Origin: Styela clava
Lineage: Eukaryota > Chordata > Ascidiacea > Stolidobranchia > Styelidae
Length of the DNA stretch: 64,000 bases
NCBI RefSeq assembly: GCF_964204865.1
Contig: NC_135261.1
Location: forward strand, 8,122,001-8,186,000
Direction: 5' to 3'
Shown here: one piece after another, positions 12,556-25,229 of the stretch
Position numbering within the stretch: the stretch's first letter is position 1
How the letters are laid out: each line of letters starts with the position of its first letter
The notes under the pieces: model-generated
Told to the model about the DNA's origin: nothing
Databases searched by the model: none
What the model saw: the letters and a program-made list of their open reading frames with translations, nothing else
Position numbers and translations under genes: made by a program

Positions 12556-14496
12556 TTAGTTGGTTTGTACGATGTTGTCATTGATTGGTGAAGAATATCC
12601 TTCATCTGAATATGGTTTGTAAAGAAATTCTGTTGAGTTTTCGTCCGAACATTCGTCGATTTGATGTGGAGTGATATTCTGCACATAGGGTGTATTCTCG
12701 ATAGTTTGCCATTGAGGTTCTCCTGGATGTTGTTGCTGCTGGTATTGATGTTGCTGATCTATCGACTGAGCAGGTAGTTCGCCATATGCAGTCGAGTAAA
12801 TTTGCTGGCTCGTTGAAGACGCAAGATTCATATGCTGGGTGTACTGTTGCACATGCCCATTTGAGTAGTCTTCTTCCGTTATATTAGTTGTAGGTAAGTA
12901 TTGCTGTGCTTGGACTGGATATTGTGGGACATGCGAAGCATAGTCGGAATATCTGTAGTTGTTTGTAGAATAATAACCAGTATTGTGGGGTAGAGAAGCC
13001 GAAGCGTAAGTCGATGTCACCAAATCATCGGGGACATATGTTGACGGTAATGAATCTGTGCAATAGGGTAGGGCGGAATATTGGCTAGGATCAGCTGATG
13101 GAATATTGGAAACAACGTTTTGTACGTGTGGCACACTTTGTGGGTAATCTGGTCTAAATCTCTTTGCAATAGAATAGTCCGGTATTTGATATTGTTTTTG
13201 TTGGTATTGGGCTCTTGCTGATTTACTTCCTCTTGCTCCGTCTTCGCGAAAGCCTTTTGCGAATGGATTATTTGCAATCTTCAGTTTTGTTAGCTGATAG
13301 AAAAGAATTGATATATTAATTATCAGGAAATTAACAATAAGAGCGTTCGACTCAATTTTTTAAATTGGAATTACGAACACTTACCTCTGTGTTCTGGTAT
13401 GCTGTAACGGTAATGAATGATGTCACTGGCAGTGGAAAGGTTTGCATTGTTTCGAGATTTGATGGATCTTCAGATTCAATAATATGTATACGAACGTGAT
13501 ATTTGTGCATTGAATGCATGATCAACTGAAATTAAAAAAATAAAATGTCAATTGTATACAATTTAACGTTACGAACCAATGAACAGGACAAAAATGATGT
13601 AGTTTTTTTGGGGGTTGCCATTGTATAACTCACAAACAAATCTATGCTCATAGACAGATGGTAGCTAAGTTTGTGCATTCAATTCAATTTGAAATAACTT
13701 ACTTTTCCGTTAACGTAATTTGCAGCCGCGTTAGAGTTTGACAATTTTGCTTTGTGGAAAGATACGAGCCCTTTCATTAACTTTGCTCCAGTAGCTGGTG
13801 AATCTTGGTGGACAAAGTAGCGAGGAGCAAATTCAACTTCCCCTGGACCAGCAGCAGTCCATTCTCCATTTTGAAATCTGTATCGATAAGAGTCATCTCT
13901 GGCAACGCTCATCAAAACACAATACTTTGATGCTGGCTTGAGTCCTGTTAAGCGTATTCGACATCCAGGGAACATTCTCCTGTGATAATCAGAATAATAA
14001 ATAAACTAAATTTCCTTACTTAAATTTAAATTGATTAAATGTAAAATAATGAATATATATAAAAAGTACAAGTGAATAATATTAATATACCTTCCAGTTT
14101 TGGTCAAAATCATTTCAGTACCGACATTGTGAAATTGTTCCCACAGTTCGTGTTGATCTAGCGAGACGTTGATGGAAGAACTGATGGAACTGGATACTAG
14201 TTGTGGAATAGTTGTAGAAGTGGTGGATGATTGTGCTGAGTATGGATGGAGCCGTTCTAAAATTTTAAAAATAATTGTTTAAAATACCCATTCATTTATT
14301 ATGTATACAAACATTATTGTAACAAAATTATTTAGTTACAACAATGAAACTTACCTGTGTTCAAATGACCCCAATATCTCTGTTCGTATTCAGTATTGTT
14401 TTGTTGCCCCTGTACATCGCAGGGCTGGTATCCATAAGCTCCATATTGGTTGGAATATAAATCCGTTGAAACTGCTTTATGGCTCAACAAATTCAT
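12556..14496 (-). CDS. Tbx6: Tbx6-like T-box transcription factor A, 5 exons
   Basis: DNA-binding transcription factor; ascidian Tbx6 genes act in muscle and mesoderm specification. Exons on the minus strand: 14496-14355, 14256-14091, 13979-13703, 13525-13385, 13293-12556. All junctions are GT-AG and the frame is continuous, giving 487 aa. The T-box spans about 85-260: [52 protein letters not shown]. The DSPATGA, VSFH and AKGFRE blocks point to Tbx6 rather than Brachyury. The C-terminus is rich in Q, Y and S (QQHQYQQQQ). Exon 3 is fused where copy B has an intron (after the YRFQ/YKFQ block). Odd residues: HQDSP instead of HPDSP, AKLM instead of AHWM/AKWM, and YHVR instead of YxPR. An in-frame ATG at 14562 would add 22 residues. 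I prefer 14496 (MNLLSHK) because the extra stretch is basic and low in conservation signal. Confidence 0.9.
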
Positions 14497-17400
14497 GATT
14501 GAATATATATTTTTAGTCAACGTTTTCTTGTACTTGATTGCTTGATGGTGGATGCTTTGCAACTGATGTCTTCCTCGAGATTTTCGGGAGATTTATACCT
14601 TATGATATTCGTACTCACTGAGATATTTTTTTTGTAGACGACTATAAAAATTGCATCTGCTTGTGCTTTGGAGATATTGATGCCGCCGTCAACCTACATT
14701 TTCGCAGTTACCTTCGCAGGAAAGCACAGAACTTATCTCATTTCTCACCTAATGCTCTTGATCGGTTGCAATCTTCTCAGTGGGTTCCTGAGCAGTAAAC
14801 TTAAGTTACGATATGGTATCATGCCGTTAAGATAAGCTTTTGATTTTCCGACAAGAACAGTCGAGTCGTATATTCTGATAACAAAGTGACAAAATGATAA
14901 CGACAAGTTATGATAAGCCTTCATTAAAACGGGAGATAAGAAATTCGATATTAAGATAATAAAAATGTTTAATATACGCTAATGAACAGATAAGAAAGTA
15001 AACCTAAACAATTCAAAATGGCGTATATTATTAAATTCATGATCTTTTGTATGTTCAATGATACAACCCAAAACTTTAAATTTTTAAATTCGAATTTTCA
15101 ACAAACCCAGGAAAAAGGCTGCAAACTTTTGTCTCTACTATACTGTAATTTTCCACCTTACAAATACGTTTTTAAGTTGAATATATAATTTTTACATTCT
15201 CCTGAGAACGATTACCGTGAAACAAATAACTAGATTATATGGACTGGTATTGACTTTACAATAGCGATACTGTACAGTTGTTCTCAGATGATAGAATGGA
15301 AATGAAATAATATTTTATGATCACATGAATTAGGTTTTCTTTTCTACCCAATTTCACGCGTGTTGTTATGTATGTTTCCCGTTTAAATACAATAAATTTA
15401 CGATTTAAGGCGATTTCACGCATTTCAATGAATGGTTCAATACAAATGTCATGGCACACTTCACACTTCCTAACAACAGGTAGATGACTGTTTGGATTTG
15501 CAATAAATATTCATTGTAATTGTCCGAAGCGAACTATCTCCTGTTTTAAGAATGTTTCTTCAATATATTGCTCGTTTTTCATCAAAGCAATTTCATCATA
15601 TTTTTGCATTACAAAATTTTACTTCCATTATGAACAATAGTTTTAAGTAATGTTCATCGCTGACGAAGCCAGATACTTCTAAAATATTTCGATTCACCAT
15701 ACACTTATTGTATTGCAAATGTACCTATGTTGGTCCAATCCGAAATTATTTTTCAAATCGCTAAAACAATAGTCAAACATGTTTTTCTAGCAATGAAATC
15801 CCACAGTCAAGGCAAAACATTATTATGAAAACAAAATATTGTCAATGTTAGATTTAAAAGTATTCTTCAATGCACCAAACAACCGTGAATATTGGGAACT
15901 TCCAAAAGAATATTCAGTTTAGTACAGTAAAGTTCAATCCACACTGTATTTGGCGCATAAACTAACAACAAAACTAGCACTGAAATATTATTAGGTGCAC
16001 ATGCTTTTCCTTCCACGTCCACGATGTTATATTACAATCAATAGTTTAAAGCAGTAGCATTTTAGCGTAGAATAAGTACAAAATATACTTTCTTTAATTT
16101 CCACCACCATACAATAAGTCCATCAAATAATATATATAATATAAATTCACCGGAAAAAATATAGTAAAGAATTTGATGAAAGTAAGACAGTAACAAGTAA
16201 TAAATACTAAATGATGCAAATACAGAAATTACTTTTGACTGAGAGATATAGTATGGAAATGTACTGCCTGTTTTGGTGACATAGAATGAAAAACACAATT
16301 GTAAAGTTAATAATAATATAAATTCTCCCAAAAAATATTCACTTCAGAAGTGCGAGCAAAAGTAAATATTATATTATATAATTATATGTAATTTCACTCT
16401 GTTCTATAAAAAATAAGGGTATTGTTCATCGAACCAATGAACATCGTATATTGATAACATCCGCAAAGCCCAACATATGCGGTGATTACATATTGTTATC
16501 ATCGGCGTAAAAACAACTGTCGGGAACTTCAGGAGAACGCGAAGGCGATAACAAAATTGTTTTCATTTCCGTTATCCCCGCTAATTACCGTTAAACAACG
16601 TTGATCAATTAATATTCTGATAGTGTAAAACATTCTCTCAATTAGTCAGTAATAACTGTTTGAAAAGAATAAATTAATAACCGTGTAATAAATATTATAT
16701 TTCCGTTATGATTTTAATGTAGCAATTTTGTAAACTCGTTTTTGGAAATTGAATACATAAACTTTCAAGGTGAAATTTACGTTTTTTTTAAATGTATTCT
16801 GAAAGACCCATATTTATTTTATCTCTGATTTTTACAAACTATGGAATTATTAATATATCACATGTTAGACTAGGATTATTTTGAACAATCTGCAGAAAGA
16901 AACACCCAATTTACATCCTGGGTAACATTTACCAATTTAATTTACAGAGTGTCGACAAAGTTGGGGCACTGGTGATGTACATTTGAAGTTAGTGTTGAAA
17001 GAAGTAGAATTAACAAAACAGACGCATACTTGAGTTATAATTCAAATATGTCATGTGTTTTTGCTATTTTGCAAGAATTGTACTATATCAACTTATATAT
17101 TATTGCCTATTCTTAATTTCTAAATCTACAAAAAATAATATTTCCTCATCAACTAATAAAAAAATTAAAATTAAGTATACTTCAACAAAAATGAGCATTT
17201 TAGCTCTTCAAAGAAATAGCACATATCCAATATCTTCTGCATTTACTTTATGAAAATTCGAGTATCCAATCAGCCTTAAGTTGCAAGTCTTTCGAACTTG
17301 AAGAGACTTGTTTGGCAATAGTTTTTTAGTTTTTCTCACTTACTATAAGTTATTTCGTTTGAAAATTTAGGCGCTGTCATATGTTTCCACGAATGTGTGA

Positions 17401-18832
17401 GATATCGTGCTAATAATGTTTCTCCTAGCAACTGCCAAAATCGTATGTTTTCACAGTTTTGCGTCACCATAGGCTTTCAATACCGAGAGATGAGTTTAAT
17501 TCATAGCACCCTAAGCTCAAGCAGCTGCGATTTATGTCGCTGCTATTCGCAGAGTAAAATTTTACAGTTGGTGAAATTCCATGGAAAAAAACAAAACAAT
17601 GACAGTGCACCGTACGGAATTATGACAGTTACGCTTACATCTTTTAGTTTCATCTACCCGAATCTTTGATCTCTTGCTTTCAAATAAAATACCAGTAGAA
17701 TTTCTTATTTTCGATTTGTATGTTCATCATTGATACAGAAACTTGTTGAGAAGTTACTGAATTTACCTCACTCAGTTACAGAAATTGTCAACAAAGTCCA
17801 TTACTAGTCCACGGTGTTCACCCAATTGGAGTAAAAAAAGAGACCCCAGATCATTTCAAATATAACATTTTCTACATCAATGCAATGTAACCTGAACTGA
17901 CATTTATTTTATTACAAATAGTAATAGTAATATTACTCCGAAAATCTAAACACAAACAGAGTATTAAAGTTAAAGACAGAAGGCAGTGGTTTGTTACAAC
18001 ACGACAAACTCACATTATAAACCTGTGTGTAAGTATGACTGTTTTACAGCAACATCCTAATTTCAACTTGTATTATGTGAATTGGGATTTAGCTCTTTTG
18101 TTGCTTTGAATTCCCAGCGTCATCTTATTCAAGAATCCTGGAACAGTACAGTACAGGAACGAATAATAGACAGTTTGTCACATTATCCCACAACAAATAT
18201 CCTGAATATTTGAGTTGAAATCTCTCATCTTGCGTAGAGTCTGCCTCGATACAGCAAATATCACACAAATACAGCAAATTTTAATCAATGGAATAATTAG
18301 AATTCCATTGTAGGGACATTGGATATATTAGGATCTACTTTCTGTATTCTCCAAAAATATTGGTCCCATTTTGTATAATTTTTAAATGAATTGAAATATG
18401 TCATTTTTACTTTAGAGAAAATTTTTGCATATTGGCCAATATCTTTATTTAGATAAATGTTGCATGCCGCCCAAGTGCGAACGAATGTATCTTGATACCA
18501 CCCACAGTTTTACTACGTCAGATAACCGCTGTATTGGGCGGTTGAATAGGAGATGCCGACACGTTATCTTGCATCTGTACGAAAGAGCGAAAGTGTGAAG
18601 AAGAACAATAGCGGACGACAATACAATAATTCAGCCACCGATAAAAAGTTGCGCGCGATACAAAAGCTACGGAACCAAAGAGGAAATCAGTCATTATAGA
18701 ATTGTCAGCTTAGTAAAAGGTTCTATATTTTGTTACACCGATTCTCTGCCAGAATATTATTATATTGAATTATAGTTTGAACGCATTTGGTCAGTATTGA
18801 AAGAAGAAACATTAAGTTAAAGGTTTCTTACA
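14497..18832. promoter_or_regulatory. Shared 4.3 kb divergent intergenic region of the Tbx6-like pair
   Basis: The two T-box genes are transcribed away from this stretch. It holds no supported gene. It contains the GATA cluster near gene A and a second group of GATAAC/GTTATC sites at about 16458-16575 (both strands). Near gene B (18480-18700) there is a more GC-rich stretch with TACGTCA and GTTATC, which could be its promoter. No TATA box was assigned. Confidence 0.4.
14831..14992 (+). promoter_or_regulatory. GATA-motif cluster upstream of Tbx6-like gene A
   Basis: GATA occurs eight times on the plus strand in about 160 bases (starting at 14831, 14877, 14896, 14912, 14935, 14947, 14955, 14989). 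Several are full GATAAG or GATAAC sites. They lie 335-500 bases upstream of the first exon of the minus-strand T-box gene. GATA factors are maternal and early zygotic regulators in ascidians, so an enhancer is plausible. Confidence 0.45.
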
Positions 18833-21800
18833 ATGTCGGCTTTCCCAATGCCAGATGTCTCAAGCACTTGGGGCTACCATCCAGGAGCTACATCGACGAG
18901 CGTATCAGGATATCCAGGAAGCAACGCTACACTGCCTATGCATTTTAACGGGTATTCATATATGGGAGCAACACCTTTAACACAGCAGCCACGGAGGCAT
19001 TTTCCCAATGCAACACCAGTTTTGGGAAATTATATTGGAAATCCAACAGAAAACGACCTATCGTTAGATCCATACGTTTCAAAGTTTTCACCAACTACAC
19101 AATGGCAAATGACTGGTGAGATTTCTATTTTTTTAATAATGTTAAGTCTTGAAACAGCAACTGTAAAATCTTAGAGGATTAGTAAAAATATAAATTGCCA
19201 AAATTGAAAAATTGCTAGTTTCAATATCATGTTTTATCATAAAACCCACGCTCAATACGTCTGGAAAAGAATATCTTGGCCCAATGTATCGATGGAGATT
19301 TCATAGAAAGATATTCTTTTTGTCTAGTATGGCCAATTTTGTTATAGCGCAAGTGACAAACTTAAGTAATGGCCTAATAAATCATATTAATATTTATTAC
19401 TATCTTTCGGATATTGTATGTTTGTTTTACAATGAAAGTTTTAATTAGCAAAAAGATAACATAATTATTTATTGTTCAATTAAATTTGTTCCCACAGGTA
19501 AAACATACACGGGAGATAATGATCATTATTCACCGCAAGATAACATCGATAACAATAAGAACTTTTACGACTCTCCGGTTAATAATGGACAATTAATGGA
19601 ATTACCGGATCCAAAAATGCAAGTGCAGTTATGTGACAGAGAATTGTGGGACCAGTTTTCAAAAGCTGGAACAGAAATGATTGTTACTAAAACCGGAAGG
19701 TATGGTTACTCACATTGAATTTGGTGTACTGATGAAATATTAAGCATATATTCTGATAATTTGAAAATCACAGGCAATAAAAGTCTGATACATAATAAAT
19801 TAAATATCTCATACTTAACACCCTGTATGTGATTTAATTTTTTCGATCAGAATGCTCGTACATGTTTTCAAATAGATATTTAGAGTTATAATAATCACAC
19901 ATCAGCTACTTACGCATAATGTAACCAGGAAAACTGCAAAGCATTGAAACTGCATTTTGATCATTGAATGAACAATCGCGAAGAGTATCGTTGAATGTAA
20001 TCCCATACATTTTATAAAGCTCTGTTTTTTAATTATGACTTTATCTTCTCTTTCAGACGAATGTTTCCTGGCTACAGAATTAAACTCTCAGGGTTAGACC
20101 GAGACGCAAAATACTGTGTTATGATGGATATTGTTAATGTGGACGACCACCGATATAAGTTCCAGGTAAGCAATATATTAACAACATTATTGTAAATAGC
20201 GAGCTTTTGTATTGATATAGATTTGAAAAATCCCCATTTTATCTTGACAGCATGGTGAATGGACAATTGCGGGAAGGGGAGAACCACATCTTCCGCAGAG
20301 ATTTTTTCTTCATCCTGACTCTCCAGCAACAGGTGCAAAATGGATGAGTGAAATTGTGTCTTTCCATAAAGTGAAACTCACGAATTCAGTAGGAAGAGAC
20401 GTGGATGGCAAAGTGAGTAAAACATTCAGTTTCTTTATTTTTTTTTGTGACTAAGATTTTTACTTTTTTCACATTGAGATTGATTTCGTGTTATAAAGAA
20501 TCAAAACTATATTTTTCTCTATTTTTCTATATTTATGACTTTCTCAAGCAAATTCTATTTAAATCCTCTAAATCAACCAACTTTTAAAATAATGAATTTT
20601 ACAAATGTTTATACATCATTTTCAGATTGTCCTGAATTCAATGCATCGATATCAACCTCGTATACATATTGTTCGCACCAATGATCCTACAAGAGTTCAC
20701 ATGCAACGATTATGTACGTTCGCATTTCCCCAAACAGTTTTCATCACAGTTACTGCATATCAAAATCCAGAGGTAATATTTTATATATAGCAGTATTTTC
20801 AAATTCTTACTTTTGATCTCCAATTCAGAGAACACTGTTTGTAATTCCCTTCACCAAAGTTACTAGGATCATACGACTGCTTATTTTAAATTACCCATGT
20901 CATGTTTCCATTGTTTCTGCTGTATGAAAGTTGTGTAACGACATAAATAAAAGTAAAATGAGGAGGAGAGGAAATGATAAACGGGAAAATACCAATGAAG
21001 ACTTATTGTTAAACTTTATATTATAATTTTATAGGTAACAAAGTTGAAAATTGACAATAACCCATTTGCAAAAGGCTTTCGTGAAGATGGCGCAAGAGCG
21101 AAGAAACCAAGAACGTCGCAGAATCAGTTTAATAACGAATTTCATCAAGTAACACCTTACGCAGAATCAAAAAGGCCTGCTTATGAAATGCATTACAGAC
21201 AAACACCTTTGCAGCATACCCCGGTTATGGGAAATCCTATTTCTCGATTGGGTTTTGACAATGGCGCATCTCCAGAGCTAAACAAACTGAGGTCGCACAA
21301 CAATGGCTTTTCTCAATATAGCGGGACAAGTTTTTCAGAAGACTACAATTCAAATGCACATACCAGCTACGGCCAAAGTGTTTCTAATTCCACATTTCCA
21401 GACTATTGGAAGACACTTAAATCGGATCAGAACTGTTACGGTTCCTCAGAACTTTATTCACAGCCGGGGCAAAATATGCAAATGAATCAAAATCACCATA
21501 CAACAGTTATACTAGCTAACAATCTGTCAATATCCCAAGGTACGCCAGGAGCACAAGGTGCGAGTAGTTTGCCGCATTTCAGCCTTTCACCAGACAATAA
21601 TACAATATACAAATCCAGTACACAACACACAGATCTGAGGACAGGATCCCCGCAAAATTTTGACGATATATTGGAAGAATCTGTTCATAGCATCACACCA
21701 TGTCAAAGCAAAGGCCAGGACAAAGTTACTCGTTCTTCTGATAGCGGGATTGGTTCTTCGCCATCTACCATGTCCGATGACGACAATTCACAAGCGCCAA

Positions 21801-22192
21801 CTATAGCTATGAACAACAGTGTACATTCAGAGGCCAGGGATATTGGAGAAATGCCCAAAGCGCGCACAGAAATAACAGAAGAGCACGATAGTAATAAAAG
21901 TTTCGAAGACCTGCTGACTCAGTCACCACAAAACATTCAAAACCTTCAAGTTGTTAATCCACTCACCGAAGAGAATTTGCTAACAAATGATTCTTCAAAC
22001 GATTCGGCATCTACTCATCACGACAACTCATTCCCAACAACGGCTTATGTTCCTGAAAGCCAGCAAAGTCAATTTGGAAACCCAGAAGCTATTTTTGCTT
22101 TTTCACAAGATACGTTTCATCGTTCTTTCACATCAGAATCGAACGGAACAGATGATGCCATAAACTGGGAAACAGGACTTGTTAAGATGTAA
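18833..22192 (+). CDS. Tbx6: Tbx6-like T-box transcription factor B, 6 exons
   Basis: Exons: 18833-19115, 19498-19699, 20057-20165, 20251-20412, 20626-20772, 21035-22192. All joins are GT-AG and in frame, giving 686 aa. The T-box is at about 143-318: [89 protein letters not shown]. It keeps the HPDSP, W and YxPR residues that copy A has lost. The 368-residue tail, nearly all in one exon, is rich in S, N, Q, T and D with acidic patches, fitting a transactivation domain; no known domain is seen there. Its extra intron falls after YKFQ. An AATAAA lies at 22307-22312. The start is the first ATG of the exon, in the context TTACAATGTC. Confidence 0.93.
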
Positions 22193-22306
22193 TTTTGATA
22201 GAAACAGTCAAACACTTACCAATTGGTCGTATACTGGGCGATCAACTTTTTGCCAATGTTATTTATCTGTATATACTGATTTTACTTCACTGTCTTTTAT
22301 TTTGAA

Positions 22307-22312
22307 AATAAA
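22307..22312 (+). terminator. Poly(A) signal of Tbx6-like gene B
   Basis: AATAAA about 115 bases after the stop codon at 22192, in a GAAAATAAAATTTC context. Confidence 0.6.
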
Positions 22313-23180
22313 ATTTCGAACCGATAACCGGCCAGTTTGTTTATGGAGAGTGACGTCAGGTCCAGTCACTTGGAATCGGCATCGCTAATTGCGCATTTAT
22401 GACGATGATTGGCTGGCCATATGACGTATTTTGTGACTGTGACAGTTTTAGGTTTAAGTTTCTGTGCAAAAATGAAAAGTGATCCGGATTCATGAAAAGA
22501 ATAGCTAGAAAAATGCTTTGCCAAATTATTATCTGTAGTAAATTCAAAAATGCATTAGAACACAGTTTTTTTTATGATAGATTACGGACGCAATCACGCA
22601 ACACTTCATCAGCATTTTGTGCTAACTAGATCAAGATGCGATGCACATTTATATCGAACACACGATGAATCCAAATAAAATGGAAAATATCTCCATGGAA
22701 TTTCGTAACAAATTTATTAAATTGCCTATTTTTTTACGACCTGATATAAAATTAATAACTGGCACACTTTCCGCCAGCAACTGTTGTTGTGAGAAATGTG
22801 GAAGTCGTTAAATCACACGGATATTAGTTTATAATGCGGCATGTCGGTGACCCCTTGTTGTTTTGTTTCAATATTAATAAAATATAAATAACGACATTTT
22901 TTAATATTTACGTGGGAAGTAAATTTACCTCAGCGGTTACTTGAAACATTACTTCATGCATTACTTAAAAACCTTAGTTGCATGCCAACATGAGGTCAAA
23001 ATCAACGAACACCATATGTTATCATGGCTTGACTTTGAATCGTTTGTTATCAACATAACGTTATATACATATTTGGGTGAAAAAATGGTAGTTGAGCCTA
23101 CTTCTTGTACTAATATTAATGATATATTTTTTTACAGATCTGTGTATACTAATCATATATATATATAACATATCGTATAA

Positions 23181-23543
23181 CAGAGGTGTGCAACCTGCGA
23201 CCAGCGGGCCAAATGTGGCCCACGAAAATAAGTTGTGCGGCCCGCGGAGAAGTGCCAATTTTGAATGGTGTGCGGCCCGCGAAACGAGGTTTTGATTCAG
23301 TTCAATCTGGTACATGCGAGTAATTCCAATCCCTTTTGCGTTACCCGATTTCTATTTAATATCTATGCCTATGACGTTACAACGCCGTAACAGCTAGTTT
23401 GTGCGAAGCGAACAACGCATTTCGTGAGACCAATAACTTAAATTTATGGGCCTGCAACTACTAGAAAGTCTATGTGGTGCTGCCCGCGGTGTCACCCAGT
23501 TATTTGTATTGGGCTCTCATGTATTAAAGGTTGCACACCCCTG
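23181..23543. mobile_element. hAT-type MITE, copy 1
   Basis: The ends CAGAGGTGTGCAACCT and AGGTTGCACACCCCTG are inverted repeats. The flanks TCGTATAA (23173-23180) and TTGTACAA (23544-23551) agree at six of eight bases, as expected for an aged 8-bp hAT target duplication. The interior (363 bp) has repeated GCGGCCCGCGG-like motifs and no transposase. Same family as 24246-24610 and 48358-48665. Confidence 0.85.
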
Positions 23544-23600
23544 TTGTACAACCGTCTTGTTTTAGCAATGCGATTTTTAATCAGGATGTAAAGAATATTT

Positions 23601-23710
23601 GGTACTCCTTAAGTATGCGCACCAAGATGTCGCATAACCTGAACCCTAACCTGGTACACAACCTAAGTTCAGGTTGTGCGCCATCTTGGTGCGCATATTT
23701 CAGGAGGTCC
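23601..23710. mobile_element. Foldback MITE, about 110 bp
   Basis: Nearly the whole element is one inverted repeat. Left arm: TATGCGCACCAAGATG then a GCATAACCTGAAC block. The right arm has the complement of GCGCACCAAGATGGCGCAC and AACCTGAAC. The arms end in GGTACTCCTT and AGGAGGTCC. The spacer is about 20 bases. It could fold into a long hairpin if transcribed. Confidence 0.75.
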
Positions 23711-24245
23711 TATTATTTTTAGCAGCATTTTCGTAAACAGAATAAAAATATTGAATTTGGAATGCTTCGATTTAACCTTATATTGAAACGTACATTTTAA
23801 GGTTAATGAATTTATAGCAGTTTGTATGTCACAACCTTAAACCTCTTATGTTTTTATTGCAGCTATTTTTCAGTTAAAACATAAACATATCCAATGTTAT
23901 TATTTTTTCCGCGTCGTATATTGACGCAGAGTGGATCGTTTCTGTATTGTTGAATTAAACTTGCTTCTGTTATTTCGCAATCAGTTAAAGCAATGTCCGC
24001 ATAATATGTTGCATTTTTTGCAAATTGCTTTTTCCATAATCTGCTGCCTGAGAGAAACGAAATAATTTTAATATATTGAAAGCAAGAGAGCAATGCCCAA
24101 GTAAATGGACACGAAAGTACAATAACTACCTCGATGTCAGGAAAATCGCAGTTAAAATGTAAAAAAACTATAACGTTTATGGGTCTTGGCATAAATTATT
24201 TATAAAAAGATTCTTAATATGGGGTAAAATATCAAACTTTACAGC

Positions 24246-24610
24246 CAGGGACGTGCAACCTGTGGCCAAATGGGGCCAAGGAAAAGTTGTGCGGCCCGGA
24301 GCAGTGCCGATTTTAAATGGCGTGCGGCCAGTAAAACAATTTTTTAATTTTATTTAATCTGATATGTGCCAGTAATTCGAATTCTTTTTCGCAAAACTTA
24401 GATACCTGAGTCTAATTTATTATCTATGCCTTTGACGTTACAATGACATGCCCTCGCAGCTGGCTTGTGCAAAGCTAACAACGCATGTCATTGAATCAAT
24501 AACGAAATTTTTGTGCCTGTCGCTACTAGCCTATGGTAAATAAAGCTGCGGCCCGCGGTTCATCTGATTATTTGTACGTGGTTCTCCTGTATTAAAGGTT
24601 GCACACCCTG
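24246..24610. mobile_element. hAT-type MITE, copy 2
   Basis: The ends CAGGGACGTGCAACCTG and CAGGTTGCACACCCTG face each other (the right one read as its complement). Flanks CTTTACAG (24237-24244) and CCTTACAG (24611-24618) match at seven of eight bases. The interior is a diverged version of copy 1. No ORF. Confidence 0.8.
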
Positions 24611-24710
24611 CCTTACAGTATTCAGAGAGAATTCAGCGGAATTTAAAGACGTAGCTTCCTAGCGATTGCGTCCATCTTTAAGTACTTAACATTAGGAATT
24701 GATTGACCCA

Positions 24711-25229
24711 TTAATTACGAAGAGAAGCGATTTTTCCAATCACCACAACAAAAATTAAAAGCAAGCCGGTAGGCGCCCAGGATCTCCGCTGATAACTTTT
24801 TCCCCGGCGGAGGGTATCGTTCTCGGAATTTTCAGTATTTTTACCTGGCATAGTGTAACATATATATCTGCTATCCACAGTCCACGAATATCCGATATAA
24901 AATCGTTTTCCCTGATTTCGAGCTGATTCTATCTTATCCTGCAACTGATTAGGTTCACACTGATATATAGATCTACATTCCGTACATGAATGAGCTTCAA
25001 ATGTTGGAAAATATGTCGGAAGTTTCCGAATTGCGTCTAGTAATCTATATGAATATATAAGAATTAAAAACATGAGTACGGATGTCAGAGTGCCACCTAT
25101 TGGCAAAGAGAAATCGAGAACTACCACAAGTAAACCTCGTCTTATAAATATACCCAGAGTGTGTCCTATGCGTATTACGATAAATGGAACTTTTTCCAGT
25201 GACAATTTAGCAAGAAAATTTTTCAGCAA
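24711..25229 (-). CDS. Putative membrane-protein exon, function unknown
   Basis: An open frame on the minus strand with two or three hydrophobic segments: VPFIVIRIGHTLGIF and LLVVVLDFSLPIGGTLTSVLMFLILIYS in the N-terminal half, and PTGLLLIFVVVIGKI at the C-terminus. Between them is a polar loop with CTEC and a second pair of cysteines (CEP, ICY). There is no ATG at the start of the frame; the first Met is in SVLMFLILIYS. So either a short protein starts there or this is the last exon of a gene whose upstream exons I cannot find. No family is recognised, and chance cannot be excluded. Confidence 0.3.
   Translation of the reverse strand: MLKNFLAKLSLEKVPFIVIRIGHTLGIFIRRGLLVVVLDFSLPIGGTLTSVLMFLILIYSYRLLDAIRKLPTYFPTFEAHSCTECRSIYQCEPNQLQDKIESARNQGKRFYIGYSWTVDSRYICYTMPGKNTENSENDTLRRGKSYQRRSWAPTGLLLIFVVVIGKIASLRN

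Larger units (their letters stand above)
22193..24710. other. Intergenic, mobile-element rich
   Basis: Apart from the trailer of Tbx6-like gene B, this stretch contains three small inverted-repeat elements (23181-23543, 23601-23710, 24246-24610) and no supported gene. The ORFs at 23061-23315 and 23092-23295 run through a MITE and are artefacts of it. Confidence 0.5.

Noticed and set aside
14497-14562. Upstream in-frame ATG for the minus-strand T-box gene
   Set aside because: Adds 22 basic, low-complexity residues; the downstream ATG is followed by more typical sequence. Not excluded.
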